Shown here piece by piece: positions 55,922 through 64,000 of a stretch of 64,000 bases of DNA. The notes under the pieces were generated by a model. It did no database searches. It was not told the origin of the DNA and saw only the letters and a program-made list of their open reading frames with translations. How positions within the stretch are numbered: the stretch's first letter is position 1; every line of letters begins with the position of its first letter. The stretch is from assembly GCF_001443605.1 (NCBI RefSeq), contig NZ_CP013118.1, positions 628,225 to 692,224 on the forward strand. The letters run 5' to 3'. The stretch comes from Salinivirga cyanobacteriivorans. Lineage in GTDB: Bacteria > Bacteroidota > Bacteroidia > Bacteroidales > Salinivirgaceae. A program made the position numbers and the translations under genes.

Positions 55922-57553
55922 ATGAATAAGCAGAACAACCACATATTTCCAAAATTGACAAAGCGGCAAATCAAATACCTTACCCCTTGCGGCAGCATTG
56001 TCACTTTCGAAAGAGAGGATGTAATTATAAAACAGGGAGAGCAGAATTATGATTTATACGTAGTGCTTGAAGGGGAAATCTACATTTTGGATCCTTATGA
56101 CAACAATAAATTTATAACCTGCCATCGTGCCGGAGAATTTACGGGCGATAGCGACATGCTATCAGATCGCGCGGCAATGTTCAGGGCTATGGCTAAAACA
56201 AGGGTAAAAGCCCTTAGGATAGCTCATAATGAAGTTAAAAAAATCATTGCCCGTAATTCTGAGCTTAATGATATATTTATAAAAGCGTTTTTTCTACGAA
56301 GAGTCGACATCCTTGAGCGGCACGAAGGAGGTTATACGCTGGTAGGCTCCAGGTTTTCGCAATCAACCTTTCGGATACGGGAATTTCTCTCAAAAAACTA
56401 CATACGCTACACCTGGCTCGATACAGAGAAAGACCAGGCTTCGGAAGACATCCTTCTGCGGTTAGGTATATCTCAGAAGCAAACTCCAATTGTTATTGAT
56501 CCAGATTTAAATGTGTACAGGAATCCCTCTCTTGAAGAAATTGCAAAGCATATTGGACTTTCAGCAAAAGAAGTACAAAACCGATACGATGTATTAATTG
56601 TGGGTGCAGGACCAGCCGGTTTGGCAGCAAGTGTTTACGGTGCATCAGAAGGGCTTAGTATAATTACAATCGATCAAATCGGGCCCGGAGGACAGGCCGG
56701 CAACAGTTCATTAATTGAAAACTACCTGGGCTTTCCCACAGGCATCTCTGGTAATGAATTGGCAAACAGGGCATATCTTCAGGCACAAAAATTTGGTTGT
56801 ACCATATCTGTCCCTTTTCGGGCCAAAGAGCTTATTCACCACGGACACTATTTTGAATTATTACTTTCTAATGGCAAATCAATCAAGGCATCGACAGTAA
56901 TAGCTGCAACAGGGGCACAATACCGTACACTTAACATACCTGGAATAAAGGACTTTCATGGTAAAGGGCTTTATTATGGAGCAACACCTATGGAAGCACG
57001 TACGTGCAAAGATGAGAATGTGGTTGTTGTGGGCGGTGGAAATTCTGCTGGTCAGGCGGCATTATTTTTGGCTAATCATGCCGCACATGTGCATCTTATA
57101 ATAAGGGGTGAAGATCTAACTAAAAGCATGTCATCCTATCTTATTAATCGCATTGTTGACAATAGCAAAATTACATTGCACACAAGAAAAGAGCTTAAAA
57201 AAATTGAAGGCAACCTCACCATTGAAAAAATTCAGCTATACAACCACAAAACAAAAAAAGAAGAATTCATGGATATAACTAACGTGTTTTCTTTTATTGG
57301 CGCAACGCCTTCAAACAAATGGATCGCGAAACTAGTTTGCACAGACAAGGACGGATTTGTACTGACTGGTAATGAATTAAGTGCCACAAGTATAAAGAAT
57401 TGGCCCCTCAACAGAAATCCATTCCCTTTAGAAACCTGTATTCCCGGTTTATTTGTTGTAGGAGATCTTAGAAGCGGTTCCACAAAGCGCGTTGCTTCAG
57501 CTGTAGGAGAAGGTTCAATGGCTATTAGCTATGTTCATCAGGTACTACCCTGA
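55922..57553 (+). CDS. cNMP-binding / thioredoxin-reductase-like fusion protein
   Basis: 543 residues in three parts. Residues about 1-130 form a cyclic-nucleotide-binding-like domain (DLYVVLEGEIYILD; RAGEFTGDSDML). Residues about 140-210 look like a short thioredoxin/glutaredoxin-type insert (IRYTWLDTEKDQASEDILLR). From about 220 it is a thioredoxin-reductase-type flavoprotein with DVLIVGAGPAGLAASVYGA, QAGNSSLIENYLGFP and NVVVVGGGNSAGQAALF. The redox-active CxxC of true thioredoxin reductases is absent: the aligned stretch is GATPMEARTC. It should bind FAD and NAD(P)H but cannot reduce thioredoxin in the usual way. Similar fusions exist in other bacteria; role unknown. Confidence 0.87.
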   Translation: MNKQNNHIFPKLTKRQIKYLTPCGSIVTFEREDVIIKQGEQNYDLYVVLEGEIYILDPYDNNKFITCHRAGEFTGDSDMLSDRAAMFRAMAKTRVKALRIAHNEVKKIIARNSELNDIFIKAFFLRRVDILERHEGGYTLVGSRFSQSTFRIREFLSKNYIRYTWLDTEKDQASEDILLRLGISQKQTPIVIDPDLNVYRNPSLEEIAKHIGLSAKEVQNRYDVLIVGAGPAGLAASVYGASEGLSIITIDQIGPGGQAGNSSLIENYLGFPTGISGNELANRAYLQAQKFGCTISVPFRAKELIHHGHYFELLLSNGKSIKASTVIAATGAQYRTLNIPGIKDFHGKGLYYGATPMEARTCKDENVVVVGGGNSAGQAALFLANHAAHVHLIIRGEDLTKSMSSYLINRIVDNSKITLHTRKELKKIEGNLTIEKIQLYNHKTKKEEFMDITNVFSFIGATPSNKWIAKLVCTDKDGFVLTGNELSATSIKNWPLNRNPFPLETCIPGLFVVGDLRSGSTKRVASAVGEGSMAISYVHQVLP

Positions 57554-57637
57554 CCAAAAATAAATGACGTTCCTATTCTTAAATTGTATTTGTGATATTA
57601 AAAGTAATTTCATTATTTTACTTCAAAATATTTTATA

Positions 57638-58378
57638 ATGGAAGTACTAGGAATAGATATTGGAGGATCAGGCATAAAAGGAACAATAGTTGACACCAAA
57701 ACAGGAGAGTTTCTGAAGGAAAGACATCGCATTCCAACTCCGCAACCTGCCACTATTGACGATATTGCCGAAACGGTAAAAGCCATTGTGGACCACTTCA
57801 AATTTGAAGGTCCGGTCGGATGTGGGTTCCCATCTGTAATACAAAATGGAGTAGTTAAAACAGCCTCGAACATACATAAATCCTGGATCAATGTAAACGT
57901 AGATGAGGTGTTCGGGCATATTACAGGCCTACCTGTTCATGTATTTAACGATGCCGATGCTGCTGGTGCTGCTGAACTTCAGTTTGGATGTGTTAAAGGC
58001 TATAAGGGTCTTGCCATATTTTTAACAATTGGAACAGGTATCGGTTCAGCCATAATAAACCATGGACAATTAATTCCAAACTCAGAACTGGGACATGTTT
58101 ACCTGGATAACGGTATGAAGGTAGAACACTTTGCTTCTGATGCAGTGCGAAAAAAAGAAGATTTGAACAGAAAAGAGTGGGGAGAAAGGTTCAATATTGT
58201 ATTGAAATATTTTGACAAGCTTTTTTACCCTGATCTTTTTGTCCTGGGTGGAGGATCGAGCAAAAAATTCCACAAATACGCCGAAACCATAACTGTAAAA
58301 ACACCTGTAAAACCTGCTGAATTGCTCAATCAGGCAGGGATAATCGGTGCAGCACTTTTGGCCTCCAGGGCATTGTAA
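57638..58378 (+). CDS. ppgK: ROK-family kinase, polyphosphate-glucokinase-like
   Basis: 246 residues. The phosphate-binding motif is [15 protein letters not shown]; the sugar-binding Asp lies in [14 protein letters not shown], and [12 protein letters not shown] and [12 protein letters not shown] complete the ROK pattern. Length and sequence match PpgK, which phosphorylates glucose with polyphosphate or ATP. The stop at 58378 is inside the 79-bp sequence duplicated by the IS1634-family element, so the gene is intact but lost its own terminator, now 4.2 kb away at 62611. Confidence 0.88.
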   Translation: MEVLGIDIGGSGIKGTIVDTKTGEFLKERHRIPTPQPATIDDIAETVKAIVDHFKFEGPVGCGFPSVIQNGVVKTASNIHKSWINVNVDEVFGHITGLPVHVFNDADAAGAAELQFGCVKGYKGLAIFLTIGTGIGSAIINHGQLIPNSELGHVYLDNGMKVEHFASDAVRKKEDLNRKEWGERFNIVLKYFDKLFYPDLFVLGGGSSKKFHKYAETITVKTPVKPAELLNQAGIIGAALLASRAL

Positions 58379-58410
58379 AAAAACAATACTAACCGACTGG
58401 TCACTATTTT
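58332..58410. repeat. 79-bp target-site duplication, left copy
   Basis: These 79 bases, which include the last 15 codons of the ROK gene, recur without mismatch at 62525-62603. The neighbouring bases differ at both ends, so the duplication is exactly 79 bp. It is the target duplication of the IS1634-family element. Confidence 0.93.
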
Positions 58411-59553
58411 CCTGTTTTCCGGATAGGACACCCATTTTTAAAATTTCGAGTTTATTAGGTCAATAATGTTTTGTTGAGTTTCATTGTTCCTAAGTAGAAT
58501 TCTTTTATTACCGACTTGAATTTCATACATCTTATTTATAGCTTTAATTGCTTTATTTATAGATATGCCAGTGTCATTCTCTTTAAGTGTTTTTTCTAAT
58601 TCTTTGTACAGTAAGTATGAAACAAATGAAATACAAATATGAGCTTCAATTCTTTCTTTTAATCGATGATAAATTGGTCTGATTTTAAGGTCAGTCTTAG
58701 ATATCCTAAATGCTTTTTCAATTTTCCATAGGTTATTATAGTTTTCAATTACTTCTTTCCCTGATAGTTTTGTGTTTGTGAGATATCCCTTTAAACCATC
58801 CCATGTAGAATCATTTCTAAACTTTTCATAATCAATATTTATCTTGAGTTCTCCTTGCATTTTTAGATACTTGTTGTAACCACGGTTGTTAATATTGCTT
58901 TTTGTCAATCGACCTGCATTTAGGCTTTTCTCTAATCTTTTTAATCCACGTTCTCTATTTGAAAGGTCTTTCTTTGCCCTTTTATCAGAAAAACTTATAA
59001 ATAAGACAGTGTTATCTGGCTTTTCTATTTTTGCAATTTGTCCATCTTGCAGGTTCAGTTCCCTGATCTGTTTTTTTATGATATTATTTTCATTTTTGAT
59101 TCTTGCTCCTAAAATGAATGTATATCGATTGATTTTCAGTGACTCAATATTTTTTGCTGATAATAACCCGGCATCAGCTACTACAATGGGTTTATTTAAA
59201 CTAAACCGCCGCTCAAATTTTTCTAATATAGGGATCAAAGTATGGCCTTCATAGATACTACCTTCAAAAATATCGTATCCAATTGGATACCCTTCCTTGC
59301 CGACTAGCAGCCCTAAAAATATTTGTGGGTGCTGGTATTTCCCATCCTTTGAGAAACCTGTTTGTTTTAGTTCGTCTGGTTGACTACTTTCAAAATAAAT
59401 CGTAGTCATATCATAAAAGACAATTCCTATTTTGCCCCCCAATACTTTTTTTGTGTATTGAAAACTGATCTCTTCAACTTGCTTTTTATACCTCGAGTTT
59501 AAACGATCCATGAAATAATAAATCCTATCTACAGAAATATCTGATTTATGGTT

Positions 59554-60523
59554 TAGAGGTCAGTATTTAACTGCATATTAAATCTGCTTGCTTTACTTTA
59601 TCAGCAATAACCATCCTGCGTACCAAATTATTGAAAATATTCTTTTTCATTTGAGAACGATTAAGTCGGTAGCAAAACTCGTCAAGATACCTGTTGATAT
59701 TGTGAGTGCTAACCCATGAGTAAGTGGTTCTTATCCAAGATTTAACTTGATGAATCATTGTGTGCAAAGCCTTGAAGTTGGAACCTCTGTCACTCTCGAT
59801 TTGTCTTATATCATAGCTTGACATGAGTGGACGGTAGCCCTTCCATTGATCTGTTGTTACCTTTGCCTGTTGAGAAATATGCGCATCGAACATTTTTTCT
59901 AGCTCTTTCGATGAGTAGTTGTCTATTTTCATCGAGTACATGCGTTTAACCTTACCATCATCAGTAAGCTCTACAGCACATATAACCTTCTTTTTCTTAA
60001 TATGGTAACTACGTCCAACTTTTCCCTCTTCCTTTCCACCAATTACAAACTCATCAATATGTACATTTCCACTCATTGGGTTATTACCGCTTGACTTCAT
60101 CGCTTCCCGTACTTTATGCATAAACAGTCGAGCTGTTTTCTCAGTAACCCCAAAGCGTTCTCCAACATAACTTGCAGATAAACTTTTGGTTGTAGTTGCC
60201 ATTTCAAAGCAAATAAAAAAAGCCTTTTGAACACCAAATTTAACTTTGTGGAATAGTGTATTTGCTGTTGCTGATTCAGTATGACTACACTTATTACACG
60301 TTCTTGAATGATTCTTTCTTACTTGACTTCCGGTATGACCACATTTAACACATCTAAATCCATCTTGCCATTTAATATGAGCTAAATATTCAATACACTT
60401 TTCATCCGAATTAAAGCGTGTAGCAAACTCTATGAGGTTTTGTCCTTTGAATAATTCCATTAAATCATTGATTTTATTGGTATCAAAGATAATATATTAT
60501 ATGAATTTATCTACTGACCTCTA
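59554..60523 (-). mobile_element. IS1595-family insertion sequence (970 bp)
   Basis: Terminal inverted repeats TAGAGGTCAGTA (12 bp) are at both ends. The element is flanked by the 8-bp direct duplication TTATGGTT (59546-59553 and 60524-60531); 8 bp is the usual duplication size of the family. It carries one complete transposase gene. It lies inside the IS1634-family transposase gene, in the same orientation. Confidence 0.93.
59567..60460 (-). CDS. IS1595-family transposase (ISXO2-like)
   Basis: 297 residues. The N-terminal zinc ribbon has CVKCGHTGSQVRKNHSRTC with the matching NKCSH. A helix-turn-helix-like region (GERFGVTEKTARLFMHKV) follows. The catalytic ISXO2-type domain carries HIDEFVIGGKEEGKVGR (first Asp) and VTTDQWKGYRPL (second). 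The later FKALHTMIHQVKSWIRTTYS segment holds the third site. It appears intact and may be active. It ends 13 bp from the left tip of the element. Confidence 0.93.
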   Translation of the reverse strand: MELFKGQNLIEFATRFNSDEKCIEYLAHIKWQDGFRCVKCGHTGSQVRKNHSRTCNKCSHTESATANTLFHKVKFGVQKAFFICFEMATTTKSLSASYVGERFGVTEKTARLFMHKVREAMKSSGNNPMSGNVHIDEFVIGGKEEGKVGRSYHIKKKKVICAVELTDDGKVKRMYSMKIDNYSSKELEKMFDAHISQQAKVTTDQWKGYRPLMSSYDIRQIESDRGSNFKALHTMIHQVKSWIRTTYSWVSTHNINRYLDEFCYRLNRSQMKKNIFNNLVRRMVIADKVKQADLICS

Positions 60524-60971
60524 TTATGGTTTTCCTGTAGATATAGAGATAAATTAAGTTTACTGCCTGGATGTGTTATCCTGGAAATACACAAGGCTTT
60601 AAACAACTCATCCTTTATTTGATTAAATCCTATATAATTGAAAATTTTGCTGAAAATAAGCTCAGGTCCAACTACATGAATATCATCATTTGTTAGATCG
60701 CATATTCTGGATTCTTTTAGTGGATCAAATAACGTAGGGCCATATAAACGAGGCAGTTCATATAAGGCTTTGTAATAAAGTCGTTCAATTTCATCTGGTT
60801 CTGATGAGGAGCCTATAGTCTTGATAACTTTATTACTCCTATCAATTTTCTTAATGATTTGAATGCTTACACTACCACTTTTATTTTTCTTCTTCCGAAC
60901 AAACATTCAACAAATATAGCACGGGACACCCACTTTTAAAAGAATCATTATGATAATGTGCTGATAACTAA

Positions 60972-62481
60972 TTCTACTTTAACAGATTAAAAAAAACGAA
61001 GTTATTTTAAGTGAATAACAGTGATAATCCGTTAACATTTAGTATATTGCGCATGTTAAAAAAATGTAATTTTATTTGCAATGGGTAACGAGCGAATCAC
61101 TTAAAAAAAGATTATAACAATGGTAAAACACTGCTTGCGGTTAACGACCGTCTTGAAGTGTATTTGTCTGAATATGAGTATTTTTTCAAAAATAAAACAA
61201 AGACAAACTTCGATAAAGCCTCTCAATATGTCGAAGGACTTGCATTAAGCGATTTGAAAAACATAGAACGCATAAGTGAAACATTGAATGCCAACTATCA
61301 TCAGATGCAGCATTTCATAACAGAATCTAACTGGGATGCTCGGGCTGTCATCGATCAAACTGCAAAAAATGTAGACCAAGCATTGCCCAATCGGAAGTTA
61401 ACAGGACTACTCATCGATGAAAGTGGTTGGGTTAAAAAGGGAAAGAAAAGCGTTGGTGTTGATCATCAGTATTGTGGGAATGTAGGAAAAACAGCAAACT
61501 CACAGGTAGCCGTTTTTGGCTGCCTTTGTAATGACAAATACGCCTCGTTGGTCGATACCAGGCTTTATTTACCAAAATCATGGATCGATGATCAGGGTAG
61601 ATGTGAAGCTGCAGGTATACCCCGTGAAGATAGGATTTTCCGCACAAAACCAGAGTTGGCAACAGAAATAGTAAAGCATCAACTTGAAATGGGTATATCA
61701 TTTGATTACGTTGGAGCGGATGGCCTATATGGAAATGACATTGTATTTACCCGTTCTGTGGCTGATTTGGGCTTAATTTATATGCTTGATATTCATAGTA
61801 ATCAAAAGATATATTTAGAAGAGCCAGAACTTTATTTGCCCGAACGCAAGAGTAATCGGGGGCGCGCCCCAAAAAAGCTAAAAGCAAGTACATCAGCAGT
61901 TAATGCCGACACCTACATTAAAACCCTGTCCGCAAAGGATTGGAAGAAATTAAATATTCGCGATTCTGCAAAAGGCAAACTCAAGGGGCTCTTTCATTTC
62001 AAGACTGTTTACATTTGGGACAAAGCCTCCAATGCCGTTGAAAAACGTTTATTGGTTGTTTCGAAAAGAAAAACAAATGATTGCGTAGAGACTAAATATT
62101 CATTCACAAATGCCGAACTTGTCCAGTACACCGAACAAGCACTGGCATATATGCAGGCACAGCGTTTTTTTATAGAGCACAGTTTCAAAGAACAAAAGCA
62201 AATATTGGGGATGGACCATTTTCAGACTCGTAAATGGAAATCATGGTATCATCAAGTTGCATTAAATATGATTGTAGGCAGTTTTATGTTAAAGGAGAAA
62301 ATTTTAAATCAGGACCAGATTCCATTGCTTTCTGCAAGGGACATCATGGATTTTTTGGTATATAAGTTTTACCGTGAAATGACAGATGAGCGTATGTTGG
62401 AAAAATTGGAACATCGACACAAAAAAAGGCAACGGGATATAGATTACTGTTATTCAAAACAATAAATGTGTTAAAGTAGAA
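60972..62481 (+). mobile_element. IS701-family insertion sequence, copy 2 (1510 bp)
   Basis: It has the same tips as copy 1 (TTCTACTTTAACA...) and is flanked by the 4-bp duplication CTAA (60968-60971 and 62482-62485). It sits upstream of the IS1634-family transposase start, inside that element. Orientation is opposite to copy 1 at 9130-10639. Confidence 0.93.
61158..62465 (+). CDS. IS701-family transposase, copy 2
   Basis: 435 residues, with the same DDE motifs as the copy at 9146. The only difference seen is Gln instead of His in ILNQDQIPLL (CAG for CAT). The start is GTG at 61158; the frame is open upstream to 61089 but offers no ATG. It appears intact. Near identity of the two copies indicates recent transposition. 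Confidence 0.93.
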   Translation: MYLSEYEYFFKNKTKTNFDKASQYVEGLALSDLKNIERISETLNANYHQMQHFITESNWDARAVIDQTAKNVDQALPNRKLTGLLIDESGWVKKGKKSVGVDHQYCGNVGKTANSQVAVFGCLCNDKYASLVDTRLYLPKSWIDDQGRCEAAGIPREDRIFRTKPELATEIVKHQLEMGISFDYVGADGLYGNDIVFTRSVADLGLIYMLDIHSNQKIYLEEPELYLPERKSNRGRAPKKLKASTSAVNADTYIKTLSAKDWKKLNIRDSAKGKLKGLFHFKTVYIWDKASNAVEKRLLVVSKRKTNDCVETKYSFTNAELVQYTEQALAYMQAQRFFIEHSFKEQKQILGMDHFQTRKWKSWYHQVALNMIVGSFMLKEKILNQDQIPLLSARDIMDFLVYKFYREMTDERMLEKLEHRHKKRQRDIDYCYSKQ

Positions 62482-62524
62482 CTAATAGCTTATTTTTTTA
62501 GGTGAAAATAATCCGGAAAACAGG

Positions 62525-62603
62525 AGGCAGGGATAATCGGTGCAGCACTTTTGGCCTCCAGGGCATTGTAAAAAAACAATACTAACCGACTGGTCACTAT
62601 TTT
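62525..62603. repeat. 79-bp target-site duplication, right copy
   Basis: Perfect copy of 58332-58410. It contains a 15-codon ghost of the ROK gene's 3' end, ending at the duplicate stop codon at 62571. It joins directly to the original downstream sequence with the ROK terminator. Confidence 0.93.
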
Positions 62604-62610
62604 GACTAAA

Positions 62611-62638
62611 AAAAGGGTTGCAAAATTGCAACCCTTTT
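62611..62638. terminator. Bidirectional intrinsic terminator (displaced ROK terminator)
   Basis: AAAAGGGTTGCA (62611-62622) pairs perfectly with TGCAACCCTTTT (62627-62638). It ends 17 bp before the stop of the secreted T9SS protein gene (minus strand). On the plus strand, before the IS insertion, it would have been 39 bp after the ROK duplication end, serving the ROK gene. Confidence 0.8.
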
Positions 62639-62655
62639 CTTTTTAATTACTCTAT

Positions 62656-64000
62656 TTACCTACTGATGATAAAACGCTGTGTTTCCACTTTGTTTCCATC
62701 TTGTAATTTAATGAAATAAATACCTTCTGAAGCATTGTCCATATCAATGGTTGCCTGACCATTCACTTTTTCGGTGTGAATAGTGCGGCCAATGGCATTC
62801 ATTATGGTAATATTGTAAGTGCCGTTTACCTCAATGTGGAAGGTTCCCTTGTTCGGGTTCGGGTACAGTTTCAGGTTAGCTGTTGCAATACCGTTAATTC
62901 CAACCATGTTCACAGGTACGGTAACTGGGCCGTCTACAACGTCGAATGTTCCGGTTGCGTCAGGATATCCGTCCATGGTTACAGTGTATTCATGTGTTCC
63001 GGTTTGCATTTCCAATGAAGCATGACCATCTACATCGGTAGTCATTGGATCCATTCCAGGGCATGTAATGGTTGCGCCTTCGGCAGCTGCGCCATCAGCG
63101 GTAACTTCAAATGTAACCATGTACATTTCCATATCAAGGGCTACCTCTTCGGCTACATCGGCTCCTGAAACGGTAATGCTGCCTGTGGCATCATAATAAC
63201 CTGTTGCACTTACTGTGTAATCATATGTACCGTCGGCAAGGTCAATGGTAGCAACACCATTAACACCTGTTGTAATATCGGTACTGTTAATGTTAACTGT
63301 AGCGCCTTCAATTGGGTTGCTGTCAGCATCAGTTACTGTAAATATAGCCAGGTAGTTGCCCGGAGTTACACAGCTGATGTTGGCTTCCCAACCCGGATCA
63401 GTCACACTGCCATCAGAATCAAATACAAATGTGAGTGCACCTGCTGCATTGGTAGCCTGAACCGATAAACCATCGTTAACATCATCGTAAGAACCAATTT
63501 GAGTAGCAGTAGCATCTTCTCCATCATAAATGGTCAGGTAATCATAACCACCCTCTGTTTCAAAGGCTACAAAATCTACACGACTTACTTTTCCGGTTTC
63601 TGCCGGGTAAATGGTGAAAGTCAGGTTCTCATCTGAGCTGTAGTCTCCGTCAGGACCACCTGTATCGAAGAATACACCGTTACAGGTTGTAGCAGAGCCA
63701 TCCTGCATATAAAATACCGGTAATACATTAATCATATCGGTTACGCTGTACGGATCAGAATCGCCAATTTCATTTGTTGCTACCAGTTCTATGGTGTAGT
63801 ATCCCGGTGTGTTGAACTGAATGGCCGGATTCTGTGAGGTACTGCTTGTACTCTCTACATATTCAAACTCGGTTCCTTCGGTTCCCGGTGTAACAGTCCA
63901 TTGCCATCCGGTTGGTGTATTAGTCGACATGTCTGTGAAATGTACAACTTCACCCGGGTAAATGTCTGTTACATCAGCTGTAAAGTCAGCAACAGGTACA
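62656..64000 (-). CDS. Secreted multidomain protein with PKD, CUB-like and PEGA/CarboxypepD_reg-like domains and T9SS sorting signal (5' partial)
   Basis: The frame stays open through the window edge, so the N-terminus is missing. In order: a PKD domain (YPGEVVHFTDMSTNTPTGWQW; TPGYYTIELVATNEIG), a CUB-like domain (NGVFFDTGGPDGDYSSDENL; VDFVAFETEGGYDYLTIYDG), two repeats of carboxypeptidase-regulatory or PEGA type (IEGATVNINSTDITTG; AAAEGATITCPGMDPMTTDV), and a C-terminal T9SS type A sorting domain (LKLYPNPNKGTFHIEVNG; GIYFIKLQDGNKVETQRFII). It is exported and cell-surface anchored or released by type IX secretion. A peptidase domain may lie upstream, outside the window. Confidence 0.93.
   Translation of the reverse strand, partial: VPVADFTADVTDIYPGEVVHFTDMSTNTPTGWQWTVTPGTEGTEFEYVESTSSTSQNPAIQFNTPGYYTIELVATNEIGDSDPYSVTDMINVLPVFYMQDGSATTCNGVFFDTGGPDGDYSSDENLTFTIYPAETGKVSRVDFVAFETEGGYDYLTIYDGEDATATQIGSYDDVNDGLSVQATNAAGALTFVFDSDGSVTDPGWEANISCVTPGNYLAIFTVTDADSNPIEGATVNINSTDITTGVNGVATIDLADGTYDYTVSATGYYDATGSITVSGADVAEEVALDMEMYMVTFEVTADGAAAEGATITCPGMDPMTTDVDGHASLEMQTGTHEYTVTMDGYPDATGTFDVVDGPVTVPVNMVGINGIATANLKLYPNPNKGTFHIEVNGTYNITIMNAIGRTIHTEKVNGQATIDMDNASEGIYFIKLQDGNKVETQRFIISR

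Larger units (their letters stand above)
58438..60906 (-). pseudogene. IS1634-family transposase, interrupted by an IS1595-family element
   Basis: The 5' part (to about 60532) begins MFVRKKKNKSGSVSIQIIKK and ends ...SLYLQENH. The 3' part (59545 to 58438) continues KSDISVDRIYYFMDRLNSRY and holds the DDE core with IVFYDMTTIYFES and PIVVADAGLLSAKNI. Removing the IS1595-family element and one 8-bp duplication joins both parts in frame to a 496-residue protein, normal for the family. As it stands it encodes two fragments, so the outer IS can move only if helped in trans. Confidence 0.92.
58411..62524 (-). mobile_element. IS1634-family insertion sequence carrying two nested ISs
   Basis: The tips are CCTGTTTTCCGGAT at 58411-58424 and its reverse complement at 62511-62524. 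The element spans 4114 bp. Subtracting the nested IS1595-family (970 + 8 bp) and IS701-family (1510 + 4 bp) insertions leaves a normal 1622-bp element. It contains one transposase gene, now broken. IS1634-type elements are known for unusually long and variable target duplications, which the 79-bp flank fits. A short sequence GGACACCCA recurs near both ends in the same orientation (58426 and 60924). Confidence 0.92.

Noticed and set aside
9130..62481. Composite transposon formed by the two IS701-family copies
   Set aside because: The 50-kb interior holds core genes (holA, pruA, sbcDC relatives) and each IS has its own private target duplication, so the copies arrived independently.

Overview
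The window looks like a chromosomal segment of a member of the Bacteroidota, most likely an anaerobic or facultative marine or sediment lineage such as the Marinilabiliales/Bacteroidales. This placement is inferred from four things: AT-rich DNA; several promoters with the Bacteroidota -7 box TAnnTTTG and start codons that mostly lack Shine-Dalgarno sequences; a secreted protein with a type IX secretion (T9SS) C-terminal sorting domain; and families typical of the phylum (GldI-like FKBP lipoproteins, YfhO, a HydG maturase, CPA1 antiporter/cNMP fusions). No rRNA, tRNA, CRISPR array or phage module was recognised.

Layout. 1-850 is non-coding and holds two diverged copies of a repeat. 852-5119 is sbcDC. 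5233-5523 is a MITE-like palindromic element. 5609-8049 holds a small membrane protein, a methyltransferase and an exported hydrolase-like protein. 8258-10755 is an SRPBCC/GyrI-like gene cut in two by an IS701-family element (9130-10639). 10803-17923 encodes a SagB-type nitroreductase lipoprotein, a very large Na+/H+ antiporter with a cyclic-nucleotide domain, and two aldehyde dehydrogenases (ALDH7 type and PruA). 18232-24359 is a signalling block: two CheY-like receivers, one chemoreceptor, and a NarL-type regulator next to a PAS/GAF histidine kinase. 24411-29400 is a housekeeping run (AddA/UvrD-like helicase-nuclease, DNA polymerase III delta, AMP nucleosidase).

29692-42573 is a surface-glycan region: a flippase, the sugar-nucleotide enzymes LegB and LegC, a FemAB/GNAT-like transferase and a sulfotransferase on the plus strand. 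These face a convergent block with a polysaccharide deacetylase, a second sulfotransferase, a glycosyltransferase and a PtmE-like nucleotidyltransferase, followed by YfhO. The GDP-linked diamino-sugar enzymes (PtmE, LegB, LegC) are present without the rest of the legionaminic acid pathway, so the locus may make a sulfated, diamino-sugar-containing glycan.

42827-47177 holds a CGGC-domain metal-binding protein and an operon of three FKBP lipoproteins behind a DHH phosphoesterase. 47459-53533 holds a membrane histidine kinase and a six-gene redox/transport operon. 53704-55670 is a [FeFe]-hydrogenase maturation operon (TM1266-type regulator, unknown small ORF, HydG), divergent from a cNMP/thioredoxin-reductase-like fusion and a polyphosphate-glucokinase-like ROK kinase.

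58332-62603 is a nest of mobile elements. An IS1634-family element, flanked by a perfect 79-bp target duplication, sits directly behind the ROK gene. It was later hit by an IS1595-family element (8-bp duplication, inside its transposase gene) and by a second, almost identical copy of the IS701-family element (4-bp duplication). The window ends inside a secreted PKD/CUB/T9SS protein. The best-supported unusual observations are the exact nested IS boundaries, the restorable split gene, and the incomplete diamino-sugar/sulfation cluster.
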